Positions 33,415 through 43,081 of a stretch of DNA of 64,000 nucleotides are shown piece after piece. The stretch is from JANMCE01 sp963791625 (lineage in GTDB: Bacteria; Actinomycetota; Acidimicrobiia; Acidimicrobiales; Ilumatobacteraceae). The DNA is taken from the NCBI GenBank assembly GCA_963791625.1, contig CAWBTA010000006.1, positions 1,922,001-1,986,000 on the forward strand, given 5' to 3'. The position numbers were made by a program, and so were the translations under genes. Each line of letters opens with the position of its first letter. Positions within the stretch are counted from its first letter, which is position 1. The notes under the pieces were generated by a model, which saw only the letters and a program-made list of their open reading frames with translations, was not told where the DNA came from and made no database searches.

Positions 33415-33440
33415 AAGGCGTGAGCTTTCGCTCACGCCTT
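33415..33440 (-). terminator. Intrinsic terminator upstream of rimP
   Basis: AAGGCGTGAGC and GCTCACGCCTT pair over 11 bp around a 4-base loop (GAAA on the minus strand), followed on that strand by TTTTGTTC. It ends leftward transcription from the PIG-V-like gene, so rimP should have its own promoter within about 45 bases downstream, or overlap it. Confidence 0.85.
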
Positions 33441-33560
33441 CCGAACTGCGATCTGGAGGACGGTAAAAGTATAGACGAATTGGCCAGAAATTCGGCTACG
33501 GAGCGCCACGTCTCGTCAAATGCAGGCCGGCGACGGCGCGGAGACCGAACGAGGCGACGA

Positions 33561-34673
33561 CTACGGCACGTAGTTCCAATAGCTGATCAGCAGACCAAAC
33601 CACACCATGAGCACGGCCGATGTCACCAGTGGCCAGCGCGCAAGTCGATCGGGCGAACGACGGGAAACCGCATCACTAGCCGCGACCGCAAGGGGAAAGC
33701 AGCAGATGCTGTAACGAGCCAAACCAACGACACCAAAGCCGACCGGCGGAAGCAGTGAAAAGACCACCAGCACACGCCACGCCAACGGATAGCGACCCCA
33801 ACCGATGAGGAATGGCAGTGCCAGCACAGCCGCTAGCGCAACATGTAACAGCGCATATCGCTCGGCGAGGGGTGCCTTCATCACGTCGAGCAGCGTGGAT
33901 TCCTGCCATGCTCCCTTGGATTGTACGAACACGAACGGGGAGCCCGTGGCGTGCCACAACCATGTGCACCAACCGGCGAGGAACAACAGCGATGGCCCCA
34001 GAACCACACGGAGCCGAACGATTCGCCGCGTCTCGTGACCGTGGAGTGCTGCAACGGCAAGGGGCAACAGAAGCAGGAACCCGTTGGGCCTCGCCCCAGT
34101 AGCGATGGCCGCAGCAAGCCCGGCGAGCCCAGGGCGCTTGGTTGCAACGAGAGCGAACGCCCAGACCGCACCGGCCAGATAGAGCGAGTCGGGATAGGCC
34201 ATCACAAAGGTGATCGAACCGGGAAACAGCGCCGTCAGCCAGACCGCCCAGTTCGCGGCTCGCTCGCCATAGGAGCGGCCGAGCCGGTGGACGCCGGCGA
34301 GGGCAACCAACGCCGCCACGTTGGAGCACACCAGAAGCGCCGCTGTATAAGGGGATCCAAAAACGTGTGCCAGCCAGCTGACCGCGGGCAGTAACGGAAA
34401 GAACGGCCACGTCGACCACTGCCCAGAGGATGGCGCCGAGCCGTAGCCGGTAGCCGCGATGATGCGATACCAATTGCCGTCCCACATCACGAGACGCGAG
34501 TAGTCAGGTATGAATCGAGCGCTTCGCGCGCCGAACACTATCAAGGTGACGATCCCGAGAATTCGGGAGGTCACCCAGGACACCAGGACGCTTCGCCGCA
34601 CGCCGAACCACACAGGCGCCACCGCTCGTAAACCCGAATCGGAGCTCGGTCGAGGACGTTCCAGGATCGCCAC
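33561..34673 (-). CDS. PIG-V-like membrane mannosyltransferase
   Basis: 370 residues with about eight to ten transmembrane segments. Family marks of PIG-V/GT-C proteins: MWDGNWYRIIAATGYG near the first extracytoplasmic loop, WPFFPLLPAVSWLA, and AYPDSLYLAGAVWAF. Such enzymes use polyprenyl-phosphate sugars outside the membrane; in actinobacteria homologues are thought to modify lipids or proteins, but the acceptor is unknown. The gene lies alone between two terminator or divergent boundaries within the translation-gene supercluster, and the sequence offers no substrate clue. Confidence 0.8.
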   Translation of the reverse strand: MAILERPRPSSDSGLRAVAPVWFGVRRSVLVSWVTSRILGIVTLIVFGARSARFIPDYSRLVMWDGNWYRIIAATGYGSAPSSGQWSTWPFFPLLPAVSWLAHVFGSPYTAALLVCSNVAALVALAGVHRLGRSYGERAANWAVWLTALFPGSITFVMAYPDSLYLAGAVWAFALVATKRPGLAGLAAAIATGARPNGFLLLLPLAVAALHGHETRRIVRLRVVLGPSLLFLAGWCTWLWHATGSPFVFVQSKGAWQESTLLDVMKAPLAERYALLHVALAAVLALPFLIGWGRYPLAWRVLVVFSLLPPVGFGVVGLARYSICCFPLAVAASDAVSRRSPDRLARWPLVTSAVLMVWFGLLISYWNYVP

Positions 34674-34727
34674 GTGCGGAATCGTACCTGCTGGCCACGA
34701 CCGGTTTGGCGGACGCTAACCAGTGCT

Positions 34728-36467
34728 CTAGCGGCGTAGCTCTTCGGCCAAGACGCCCGCAGCGCCTACGAAGTCAATGTTGTGACGCTCACCAGTTTTG
34801 CGGTCCTTCACTTCGATGAAACCCTCGGCCAGCGTCTTGCCTATCACCACAATGGTCGGCACGCCGATGAGTTCGGCATCCTTGAACTTCACGCCGGGCG
34901 ACACCCCGATGCGATCGTCGATGAGCACCCGCACGCCCTGCTTCTCCAGGTCGGCGGCGAGCTCGAGCGCGGCTTCGGTGATGTCCTGTGGCGCTCCCTT
35001 CCAGGCCACCGCCACGATATGCACATCGGCGGGCGCGACTTCGCGAGGCCAGCACAACCCGAGATCGTCGTGGGTCTGTTCGGCGATCACGGCGACAGCG
35101 CGGGTGACGCCGATGCCGTAGCTGCCCATCGTGACCCGCTTGGGCTTGCCGTCGGGGCCGAGCACGTCGAGGTTGAAAGCGTCGGCGTACTTGCGGCCCA
35201 GCTGGAAGATGTGGCCGATCTCGATGGCCCGGTCGATTTCGAGTGGCGACGAGCAGGTCGGGCAGGGGTCGCCGTCCGCGACTGTGGCCACCTCCACGTA
35301 GTGATCGACGTTGAAGTCACGTCCGACCACGGCATTGGCGGCGTGGTGTTCGAACTTGTTGGCACCGGTAACCCAGGAGGTGCCGAGTGCGATGCGCGGG
35401 TCGGCGTACACAGCCACGTCGCGCTCGGCCATGCCGTTGGCCCCCACGTAGCCCTTCACCAGGTCGGGGCGACCCTCGAAATCGGCCTCCTCGAAGTAGT
35501 CGAGCTTGCCGGGTGCCAGCTGCGCCGCCAGTCGCTCGGCATCCACCTCACGGTCACCGGGAACGAGCACGCAGATCGGCTTGCCGTCGAGCTTGAACAG
35601 GATGTTCTTGAGCAGTGCCGACGCATCAATGTTGGCACCCTCATGCTCGTTCATGTACGCAACGAGTGCAGCGATACCGGGGCAATTCGGCGTATGGATG
35701 ACCCGATAGGCGGGGTGCTCGACCGGGGTGTCCGCTGCCTTCGGCGGCGCGACCTGCACGGCCTCAACGTTGGCCGCGTAGCCGCACGACGGGCACTGCA
35801 CGAACGTGTCTTCACCGATGGGCGAGGGAGCGAGGAACTCCTCGCTTTTCGAGCCGCCCATCGCACCGCTCATGGCGCTGACGATCTTGAAGTCGATGCC
35901 GAGCCGCCCGAACGTTTTGATGTACGCGTCGCGGTGCAGCTTGTAGCTGACGTCGAGCCCGGCGTCATCGATGTCGAACGAGTACGAATCCTTCATGATG
36001 AACTCGCGGCCGCGCAGGATGCCTGAACGAGGACGGGCTTCGTCCCGGTACTTGATCTGAATTTGGTAGAGCATGACCGGCAGGTCTTTGTAGGAGGAAT
36101 ACTCGCCTTTCACCATCAGCGTGAACAGTTCCTCGTGAGTGGGCCCGAGCAGGTAGTCGTTGCCGCGGCGATCTTTGAGACGGAACAGCGTGTCGCCGTA
36201 CTCGGTCCAGCGACCCGAAGCCTCATAAGGCTCGCGGGGCAAAAGACCGGGGAACAGCACTTCCTGGCTGCCCATGGCGTCCATCTCTTCGCGCACGATG
36301 CGAGTGATGTTTTCCATCATGATTTTGCCGAGCGGCAGCCATGAGTAGATGCCGGGCGCGATGCGGCGCACGTACCCGGCCCGAACCAGCAGGCGGTGCG
36401 ACGGCACCTCGGCATCGGCGGGGTCGTCTCGAAGGGTACGGAGGAACAGGCGCGACATGCGGAGCAT
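34728..36467 (-). CDS. proS: Prolyl-tRNA synthetase, bacterial type
   Basis: Class II synthetase charging tRNA-Pro, with editing insertion. From the ATG at 36467 (MLRMSRLFLRTLRDDPADAE) it has 579 residues, the normal length for the bacterial form; ATG 36458 is equally plausible. Motif 2 lies in YQIQIKYRDEARPRSGILRG, the insertion (INS) editing domain spans about 230-390, motif 3 is in MGSYGIGVTRAVAVI, and the C-terminal anticodon-binding domain contains VRVLIDDR. The open frame continues upstream past the divergent gene but is not coding there. Confidence 0.97.
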   Translation of the reverse strand: MLRMSRLFLRTLRDDPADAEVPSHRLLVRAGYVRRIAPGIYSWLPLGKIMMENITRIVREEMDAMGSQEVLFPGLLPREPYEASGRWTEYGDTLFRLKDRRGNDYLLGPTHEELFTLMVKGEYSSYKDLPVMLYQIQIKYRDEARPRSGILRGREFIMKDSYSFDIDDAGLDVSYKLHRDAYIKTFGRLGIDFKIVSAMSGAMGGSKSEEFLAPSPIGEDTFVQCPSCGYAANVEAVQVAPPKAADTPVEHPAYRVIHTPNCPGIAALVAYMNEHEGANIDASALLKNILFKLDGKPICVLVPGDREVDAERLAAQLAPGKLDYFEEADFEGRPDLVKGYVGANGMAERDVAVYADPRIALGTSWVTGANKFEHHAANAVVGRDFNVDHYVEVATVADGDPCPTCSSPLEIDRAIEIGHIFQLGRKYADAFNLDVLGPDGKPKRVTMGSYGIGVTRAVAVIAEQTHDDLGLCWPREVAPADVHIVAVAWKGAPQDITEAALELAADLEKQGVRVLIDDRIGVSPGVKFKDAELIGVPTIVVIGKTLAEGFIEVKDRKTGERHNIDFVGAAGVLAEELRR

Positions 36468-36526
36468 AAGGATCGACAGGTTAATCGGCGGTCCGCGATT
36501 CGGGCGGGACGATTGGGGTGTCCCGC

Positions 36527-36575
36527 GACTTTGCGACAAAACCCTCCGCCACACGCTCGGTTTTGTCGCAAAGTC
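36527..36575. repeat. Perfect 17-bp inverted repeat between proS and an oxidoreductase gene
   Basis: GACTTTGCGACAAAACC (36527-36543) is repeated inverted as GGTTTTGTCGCAAAGTC (36559-36575) with a 15-base loop. It lies in the divergent 185-bp gap between proS and the molybdopterin oxidoreductase gene. It has no T-tract in either direction and is long for an operator. It may be a regulatory palindrome, a cruciform or a small extragenic repeat. I find no second copy in this window. Confidence 0.8.
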
Positions 36576-36652
36576 CGGTGAGGTGGTGGAATTTCGCAGT
36601 TGTTTCGCGGTTTGGCCGATACTTTTCGGGCGTTTGGACCGAAGATAGAGAC

Positions 36653-38179
36653 ATGTCAACTCGTCGCCAGGGCGCATTCGCCGGAGTGCTTTCCCTCGCC
36701 GTCAGCATGGCCGTGGCCTCGCTGGTCGCGGCCATCATCAAAGTCGACGGCCCTATCGTGGCCGTCGGCAACCGCTTCATCGACGCCACACCAAAGTGGC
36801 TCAAGATTTTTGCCATTGACACGTTCGGTACCAACGACAAGCCCGTACTACTGGCCGGGATCGGCATCGTGCTTATCATCGCCGCCGGCTCGCTGGGCAT
36901 CGTGGCCCGCACCAAATTTGCCGCCGCCATCGCCGGAACCGGCGCGCTGGCCGTCGTGGGCGCTCTCGCCGCCACCACTCGCACCGGATCGCAGAGCGGC
37001 GACTGGCTGCCGCCTGTGGTTGGGGCGCTCGCTGGTTTGGGCGCGTTTTGGGCGCTTCTGCGCCGACCGATCGTACCCGCCGTCGCCGACTCACCCCTCG
37101 CCTTCGATCGTCGCCGCTTCCTCGCCGGAGCAGGCGCGCTCGCAGTCACTTCCGGCGCCATGTCGCTCATCAGCAGCGGTGTCCGGAACACCCGCACCAA
37201 GGCCATCGCCACCAAGCGGACCGAGTCAGCCTTGGCGCTGCCAACACCAAAATCGCCCGCGCCGGTCGTGGCCGAGACGGCAACGATCAAGGAAGGGGCC
37301 GAGCCTTACCTCACGCCGATGGCCGACTTCTACCGTATCGACACTGCGCTCTCCATCCCGCAGATCGATGCCTCCACCTGGAAGCTCCAGATCAAGGGCA
37401 TGGTGGACAAACCGATCACGCTCACCTACGCCGACCTGCTCGCCCGGCCGATGATCGAACGGGTCATCACGATCTCGTGTGTGTCGAACGAGGTTGGCGG
37501 AAGTCTTATCGGAAACGCGCGCTGGTTGGGCGTTCCCCTAGCTGATCTGTTGGAGGAAGCCGGTGTCCACAATGACGCCACCCAGGTCGCGTCGAAGTCG
37601 GAGGATGGTTGGACCTGCGGCTTTCCCACGGCCCTCGCGCTCGATGGCCGCGACGCCATGATCGCGGTGGCGATGAACGGCGAGCCGCTCAACGCCAAGC
37701 ACGGTTTCCCGGCCCGCATCATTGTGCCCGGCATCTACGGCTATGTGTCGGCCACCAAGTGGCTCACCGAAATCAACCTCACCACGATGGAAGCTTTCAA
37801 CGGCTACTGGATACCTCGCGGGTGGGCCAAGGAAGCACCGATCAAGACTCAGAGCCGAATCGACGTGCCCAAGCGGGGCCAGCCCGTGAAGGCCGGCAAG
37901 GTCGCCGTAGCCGGTGTGGCGTGGGCGATGCATCGTGGCATCAAAGTGGTGGAGGTGCAGATCGACGACGGTCCGTGGGTGCCGACCAAGCTGGCCGACG
38001 AACCAACGGTCGACGCCTGGCGCCAGTGGCTGTACGAGTGGGACGCAACCCCCGGACGGCACAAGATCACCGTGCGGGCCACCGATTCCACCGGCGCCAC
38101 CCAGACGAAAGAGTTGGCGTCGCCCGACCCTGACGGGGCCACCGGCTGGCACAACATCAGCCTCACCGTCGACGCCTGA
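36653..38179 (+). CDS. Membrane-anchored molybdopterin-dependent oxidoreductase (sulfite-oxidase-like)
   Basis: 508 residues from ATG 36653. Residues 1-150 hold about four transmembrane helices. They are followed by DRRRFLAGAGALAVTSGA, which looks like an internal twin-arginine signal. The sulfite-oxidase-type Mo domain follows, with the molybdenum-ligating cysteine near 276 in TISCVSNEVGG and RWLGVPLADLLEEAG, and a C-terminal immunoglobulin-like Mo-co dimerisation domain (AVAGVAWAMHRGIKVVEVQIDDG). The catalytic domain should face outside. Substrate unknown; sulfite or S/N-oxides are options. The gene diverges from proS. Confidence 0.85.
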   Translation: MSTRRQGAFAGVLSLAVSMAVASLVAAIIKVDGPIVAVGNRFIDATPKWLKIFAIDTFGTNDKPVLLAGIGIVLIIAAGSLGIVARTKFAAAIAGTGALAVVGALAATTRTGSQSGDWLPPVVGALAGLGAFWALLRRPIVPAVADSPLAFDRRRFLAGAGALAVTSGAMSLISSGVRNTRTKAIATKRTESALALPTPKSPAPVVAETATIKEGAEPYLTPMADFYRIDTALSIPQIDASTWKLQIKGMVDKPITLTYADLLARPMIERVITISCVSNEVGGSLIGNARWLGVPLADLLEEAGVHNDATQVASKSEDGWTCGFPTALALDGRDAMIAVAMNGEPLNAKHGFPARIIVPGIYGYVSATKWLTEINLTTMEAFNGYWIPRGWAKEAPIKTQSRIDVPKRGQPVKAGKVAVAGVAWAMHRGIKVVEVQIDDGPWVPTKLADEPTVDAWRQWLYEWDATPGRHKITVRATDSTGATQTKELASPDPDGATGWHNISLTVDA

Positions 38180-38264
38180 CGGTCGCATTTCGCCGGTCGT
38201 CTGCCACAGTTTCGTGGCAAAGGTCGTCGTTCGACAGGTACTGCGCCGTAGCCTGGCCGGGTTC

Positions 38265-39428
38265 ATGGAAAAGTTGCGCACCCGCATCCAGCCATACCCC
38301 TGGGGTTCCCACTCCGCCATTGCTGCCCTCAAGGGAGAACCACCGACGAGTGAGCCGCAAGCCGAGCTGTGGGCCGGAGCGCACCCGTCTGCACCTTCGC
38401 AGCTTTTTCGCGCCGGACGATGGGTGGACCTCGACGCGATTATTGCCGACGACCCTGTCACCGAATTGGGAGAAGACGTCGCCGAACGCTTCGGCGAGCG
38501 GCTGCCGTTTCTGGCCAAGATCCTCGCTGCCGGTCAGCCGCTGTCGCTGCAAACCCATCCCGACCCCGCCGCAGCGAGAGCCGGGTTTCTCCGGGAGAAC
38601 GCCGCCGGTGTGCCGATTGAGGCATCCAACCGCACCTACCGCGACGACTCGGCCAAGCCCGAGATTCTCATCGCACTCACGCCCTTCGAGGGCCTCTGCG
38701 GCTTTCGTCCTGTCCCCGAGACGCTGCATTTTCTCGACGAGTTGAACGTCGCGATGCTGCGGCCATTCGCCGACATGTTGCGCGCCTCCCCCAACGCCGA
38801 CGGTCTGCGCTCGGTTGTTGAAACCTTCCTTACTCACGATCTCGACCATCGAACGAAACTGATCGATGCGATCGTTGCGGCTGCAACTACCTACAGCGGA
38901 GCGCAAGCCGGACTGGCTGACTGGATCGGCCGTCTCAACTCGCTCTATGAGAACGACATCGGCATTGCGATCACGCTGATGCTCAACCACGTCGTCCTCG
39001 CGCCCGGTGAAGCTCTGTTCCTGAAAGCAGGCAACCTGCACGCCTACCTGTGTGGTACCGGTGTGGAAGTTATGGCGAACAGCGACAACGTGCTGCGAGC
39101 CGGCTTTACCGGCAAGCACATCGACATTCCTGAGCTGTTGTCGATCACCGATTTCACACCTCTCGCCGACCCTCTGTTCCGACCGGTTGTCACTCACACC
39201 GACCACGCCGTCGTCACCACCTTCCGGCCACCCGTCCGCGACTTCGCGGTGGAGCGTTTCGATCTCGACGGTTCCGCCGAGCTGCGGTTGAAGTCCGATG
39301 GCCCGAGCATCGTGCTCTGCACCAGCGGCAGGGTCCACGGCCTCGCCCCGACAGAAGCGGCCTACGCCCGTCCGGGCATCACGACGCTGACCGGTTCGGG
39401 CACCGTTTGGCGCGTCACCACCGGGTAA
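38265..39428 (+). CDS. manA: Mannose-6-phosphate isomerase, class I
   Basis: Interconverts fructose-6-P and mannose-6-P, supplying mannose for glycans; zinc enzyme. 387 residues from ATG 38265 (MEKLRTRIQPYPWGS). Class I features: YPWGSHSAI, the zinc-binding LSLQTHPDP (Gln and His), KPEILIALTPFEGLCGFRP (Glu) and the later AGNLHAYLCGTGVEVMANSDNVLRAG split between strand and active-site arginine. All ligands appear present. It follows the oxidoreductase gene by 85 bp, with a small 6-bp hairpin (38202-38219) between. A link to the nearby mannosyltransferase gene is possible. Confidence 0.93.
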   Translation: MEKLRTRIQPYPWGSHSAIAALKGEPPTSEPQAELWAGAHPSAPSQLFRAGRWVDLDAIIADDPVTELGEDVAERFGERLPFLAKILAAGQPLSLQTHPDPAAARAGFLRENAAGVPIEASNRTYRDDSAKPEILIALTPFEGLCGFRPVPETLHFLDELNVAMLRPFADMLRASPNADGLRSVVETFLTHDLDHRTKLIDAIVAAATTYSGAQAGLADWIGRLNSLYENDIGIAITLMLNHVVLAPGEALFLKAGNLHAYLCGTGVEVMANSDNVLRAGFTGKHIDIPELLSITDFTPLADPLFRPVVTHTDHAVVTTFRPPVRDFAVERFDLDGSAELRLKSDGPSIVLCTSGRVHGLAPTEAAYARPGITTLTGSGTVWRVTTG

Positions 39429-39449
39429 GGGGCGTACAAACCGGGGCCT

Positions 39450-40661
39450 TCAGCTGACGCGTTTGCGGATGATGTCGATCTTTTCGCCGGCGTGGTTGGC
39501 GTCGGCACCTTTCTCGTCCATGAGTGCGTCACGGTCGAGGCGAGCTTCGCGTGTTGCTTTGGCCACATCGGCGCGAGCGATGGCGGCTTCGGTGCCGTGC
39601 TCGTTGATGAACTCGGCCCACTCAACCAGGGCGTCGACCATTTCGTCTTCCTTCACGACCGCAACATTGACGCCCTTCACGAACAGGTGACCCCGCTTGT
39701 TGCCAGCGGCGATGCCGATGTCGGCTTCCCGTGCTTCGCCCGGCCCGTTCACCACGCAACCCATGACGGCAACCTGAAGCGGCAGCTTGCGATCGCCAAA
39801 GGCTTCCTGGGCCTTGTTGGCCACCGCGATCACATCGATCTCGGCCCGACCGCAAGACGGGCAAGCGATGAGGTCAACGTTCTTTCGCTCACGAAGACCG
39901 AGCGCCTCAAGTAGTTGACGACCGGCGCGGGCCTCTTCGACCGGGTCTGCGGTGAGGCTGTAGCGGATGGTGTCGCCGATGCCCTCGGACAGCAGTGTGG
40001 CAATACCTGCGGTGGCCTTCAGGAGCCCGCCGGGCAGCGGGCCGGCCTCGGTGACGCCGAGGTGCAGCGGAAAGTCACAGACATCGGCCAGCTGGCGGTA
40101 CGCCTCGATCATGAGCGGCACGTTGGACGCCTTCACCGAGATCTTCACGTCATCGAAGCCCACCTCTTCGAAATAGGCCAGCTCCCGTTGGGCTGACTCG
40201 ACCATGGCCTCAGCGGTGATCCTGCCACCGTGCTTTTCGTAGAGCTCAGGGTCGAGACTGCCACCGTTCACGCCGATGCGGATCGGGACACCGCGATCCT
40301 TGCACGCCTGGGCCACGATCTTGATGTGCTCGGGCTTGCGGATGTTGCCCGGGTTCAAGCGGAGGCACGCTACGCCGGCATCGAGGGCTGCGAGCGCCAT
40401 TTTGTACTGGTGATGAATGTCGGCCACGATCGGCACCGGGCTGCGGGGCACGATCTGGGCGAGACCCTCGGCAGCTTCGGCGTCATTGCACGTGCAACGC
40501 ACAATGTCGGCGCCAGCGCCGGCCAGCGCATAAATCTGCTGCAGCGTGCCTTCGACATCGGCGGTCTTGGTGATGGTCATCGACTGCACCGTGATGGGTG
40601 CTCCGCCGCCAACAGGAATCGAGCCGACCTTGATCTGGCGGGTGAGACGACGTTCGTACAT
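39450..40661 (-). CDS. ispG: 4-hydroxy-3-methylbut-2-enyl-diphosphate synthase
   Basis: Iron-sulfur enzyme of the MEP isoprenoid pathway. 403 residues from ATG 40661 (MYERRLTRQIKVG). TIM-barrel markers: VQSMTITKTADVEGT, RCTCNDAEAA, VADIHHQYKMAL and RLNPGNIRKPE. The 4Fe-4S ligands are the two cysteines of ACPSCGRAEID and the one in MGCVVNGPGEA. Further upstream open sequence lies within the protease-gene boundary and is not coding. It is downstream of the site-2 protease and dxr genes, so two MEP enzymes share the cluster. The last 45 residues are a charged extension. Confidence 0.95.
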   Translation of the reverse strand: MYERRLTRQIKVGSIPVGGGAPITVQSMTITKTADVEGTLQQIYALAGAGADIVRCTCNDAEAAEGLAQIVPRSPVPIVADIHHQYKMALAALDAGVACLRLNPGNIRKPEHIKIVAQACKDRGVPIRIGVNGGSLDPELYEKHGGRITAEAMVESAQRELAYFEEVGFDDVKISVKASNVPLMIEAYRQLADVCDFPLHLGVTEAGPLPGGLLKATAGIATLLSEGIGDTIRYSLTADPVEEARAGRQLLEALGLRERKNVDLIACPSCGRAEIDVIAVANKAQEAFGDRKLPLQVAVMGCVVNGPGEAREADIGIAAGNKRGHLFVKGVNVAVVKEDEMVDALVEWAEFINEHGTEAAIARADVAKATREARLDRDALMDEKGADANHAGEKIDIIRKRVS

Positions 40662-40699
40662 AGGACTCAGTCTTATTGCATCGAGCGGCGGATGCGTGG

Positions 40700-41932
40700 T
40701 CAGCCGTTGAGGTGGAAGAGGTCGAGGTACCCGTTGCCCAAGCCGAGCACGATCATGAGGAGCATGATCGCGTAGGCGAACGGCATCATCTTGCTGACAT
40801 CGGCAACATATCGCTTGCCGGCACGCGAGCGGATGCGCTCGTACGTGGCGATCAGCATGTGGCCACCATCGAAAGGCAACAGCGGCACCCAGTTGATGAT
40901 GCCGATGAAGATGTTGGCCTGGGCCAGGAACAGCAGAAAGTTGTTGACACCGCTCTTGGCCACGAGTGAGCCAATCTTCACGGCTCCAATCGGAGAGACG
41001 AAGCGTTCGTTGGTACCGCAACCCGACGACACCGACTTCCCGTACGACTTGAGGCCCGAGAAGCTCATGATCTTGCCGAGGCCGCCCAATGAGCCCGCCG
41101 CGGTGCCACCAAAGTCGGTGAAGGTCTGCTTGACTGCGCTCGGGACCGTTAGATTGTTGACTGTGGGGTCATCGATGATCGGCCGGAAGCCCAGGTAGCC
41201 GCCCGTACGGCACTTGTCGACGGCTGACATCGATCCGAGCGTGGGGTTCAGCGTCAGCGTCTCGCTGCCCCGCTTGATGGTGAGGGCAACGACGGCGCCC
41301 TCATGATTGTGCAGATACGTACCGAACTTCTCGTAGTCGACCATGGTCTGACCGTCATACGACAGCACCCGGTCACCCGGGCGCAGACCGGCCGATGCCG
41401 CCGGGGAGCCGGCTTCAACCTTGTCGACCTTCCATGTCTTCGATTGCGTGGTGACGCCGTACGCGGCATATGCGAAGCCCATGAGCACAAGCGCGATCGC
41501 AAAGTGCATCAGCGATCCGGCCGCAGCCATCTTCAAACGGGACAGGTACGGCGCGGCGCGGTAGGTGCGGGGTTCGTCGGCGGGATCAACATCGGGGTCG
41601 AGATTGTGCATGCCGGGCACCTTGACGAAGGCACCGAGTGGGATCAGGCGGACGCCATATTCCGTTTCTCCCCGACGGAAACTCCAGATGCGCGGGCCGA
41701 AGAACAAGAAGAACTGCGTGACTTTCATACCTGCCCGCTTGGCCGCCAGGTAGTGACCGAGTTCGTGCAGCAGGATGCAGCCAATGAGTGCAAGCACGAA
41801 GGCCACCGCGCCCCAGCTGTAGAAGACACCGAGCGCAACGATGGGCACGATGAGCGCGGCGAACCGCAGCCAGCTCTGCCAGGCGGGCATGGGTGCCTCA
41901 ACGACGGTGTCTTTGCCTTCAAGTGTGATCAC
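40700..41932 (-). CDS. Site-2 intramembrane metalloprotease (RseP/Rip1-like)
   Basis: 410 residues. The zinc motif HELGH is in the first core helix (GCILLHELGHYLAAKRAG), a PDZ domain lies near 165-245 (AGLRPGDRVLSYDG), and the second active-site motif is NWVPLLPFDGGHML. This family cleaves transmembrane anti-sigma factors or signal proteins within the membrane; in mycobacteria Rip1 occupies the same place between dxr and ispG. Start is GTG 41932, overlapping the dxr stop (GTGA). The N-terminus carries an extra helix before the HELGH helix. Confidence 0.93.
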   Translation of the reverse strand: MITLEGKDTVVEAPMPAWQSWLRFAALIVPIVALGVFYSWGAVAFVLALIGCILLHELGHYLAAKRAGMKVTQFFLFFGPRIWSFRRGETEYGVRLIPLGAFVKVPGMHNLDPDVDPADEPRTYRAAPYLSRLKMAAAGSLMHFAIALVLMGFAYAAYGVTTQSKTWKVDKVEAGSPAASAGLRPGDRVLSYDGQTMVDYEKFGTYLHNHEGAVVALTIKRGSETLTLNPTLGSMSAVDKCRTGGYLGFRPIIDDPTVNNLTVPSAVKQTFTDFGGTAAGSLGGLGKIMSFSGLKSYGKSVSSGCGTNERFVSPIGAVKIGSLVAKSGVNNFLLFLAQANIFIGIINWVPLLPFDGGHMLIATYERIRSRAGKRYVADVSKMMPFAYAIMLLMIVLGLGNGYLDLFHLNG

Positions 41933-43077
41933 AATGCGAACCTCTTCAACTCCACCTGGGCCAGTGCCCTCGCCGTTCGGTCTGCATGGACTATGTCCTC
42001 GACCGTCGTTGGTGTGTTGCCATCATGCCGCGACAGAACCGCTTCGGAAACGTCAGGTATCGCTAACCAGGCGATTTGTCCGTCAAGAAACGCCTCAACC
42101 GCTACTTCGTTGGCTGCACTGAGCCAGGCGGGAGCCGAGCCGCCGATGCGACCAGCGGCATACGCGAGCGACAGGCATCGAAATGTCTCAAGATCGGGCG
42201 CCTCAAAGTCGAGCCGCTTCAGCGTCGCCCAGTCGATACGACCGAACGGGGTGGCGATGCGCTCCGGATAGGCCAGCGCGTAGCCGATGGGCAGGCGCAT
42301 GTCGGGCAGGCTGAGCTGCGCAATGGTGGCCCCATCGGTGAACTCCACCATTGAGTGGATAATCGATTGCGGATGCACCACGACGTCGATCTGGTCGTAC
42401 GGCGTGCCGAACAGTTCGTGGGCCTCGATCACCTCAAGGCCCTTGTTCATCAGCGTGGAGGAATCGATGGTGATCTTCGGGCCCATCGACCAGGTGGGAT
42501 GGTTGAGCGCCTGGGCAACGGTGATATCGGACATGTCGGCCCGGGTACGGCCCCGAAACGGGCCGCCAGAGGCCGTAATGACCAGCCGGGCCAGCTCTCG
42601 CCCGCCGTTGGCGAAAACGCCCGCACGCAGGCACTGGTGCACCGCGCAATGCTCGCTGTCGACCGGCACGAGTTCGGCCCCCGGCGTCGCCCGCAGTGGC
42701 TGCACGATGGGCCCGGCCGCAATCAGGCTTTCCTTGTTGGCGAGCGCCAGGCGTTTGCCGGCCCGCAACGTTTCGATGGTGATGGGTAGCCCGGCAAATC
42801 CGACGACGCCGTTCACCACCACATCGGCATCGGCCACCAAGTCGGTCATGTCGGCCACCACGGTGGCAAACGGAAGCGCGTCGGCTACTTCCTTGCGTCG
42901 GGCCGAGTCGGCCACCGCGACGACCTTCGGGCGTAAGAGCAACGCCTGTGCGATGAGCACTTCGACCGATGAAGAGACACCGAGGCCGGTGACTTCGTAA
43001 CGATCCGGTTCGGCTTGGATGACCTCGATGGTTTGCGTGCCGATGGAGCCCGAAGATCCGGCGATGGCCACCTTCAT
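41929..43077 (-). CDS. dxr: 1-deoxy-D-xylulose 5-phosphate reductoisomerase
   Basis: First committed MEP-pathway step. 382 residues. The NADPH loop GSSGSIGTQTIEVI is at 7-20, the metal and substrate region is seen in VPVDSEHCAVHQCL (Asp, Glu) and TASGGPFRG, and MNKGLEVIEAHELF is the flexible-loop region. Ends overlapping the protease gene (GTGA) and begins 4 bp after cdsA, so cdsA, dxr, the protease and ispG form one transcription unit. Length and motifs are standard for the family. Confidence 0.96.
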   Translation of the reverse strand: MKVAIAGSSGSIGTQTIEVIQAEPDRYEVTGLGVSSSVEVLIAQALLLRPKVVAVADSARRKEVADALPFATVVADMTDLVADADVVVNGVVGFAGLPITIETLRAGKRLALANKESLIAAGPIVQPLRATPGAELVPVDSEHCAVHQCLRAGVFANGGRELARLVITASGGPFRGRTRADMSDITVAQALNHPTWSMGPKITIDSSTLMNKGLEVIEAHELFGTPYDQIDVVVHPQSIIHSMVEFTDGATIAQLSLPDMRLPIGYALAYPERIATPFGRIDWATLKRLDFEAPDLETFRCLSLAYAAGRIGGSAPAWLSAANEVAVEAFLDGQIAWLAIPDVSEAVLSRHDGNTPTTVEDIVHADRTARALAQVELKRFAL

Positions 43078-43081
43078 GGCA

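Noticed and set aside
38202..38219. Hairpin TGCCAC/GTGGCA after the oxidoreductase gene as a terminator
   Set aside because: The stem is only 6 bp with no T-tract, too weak to list as a terminator.
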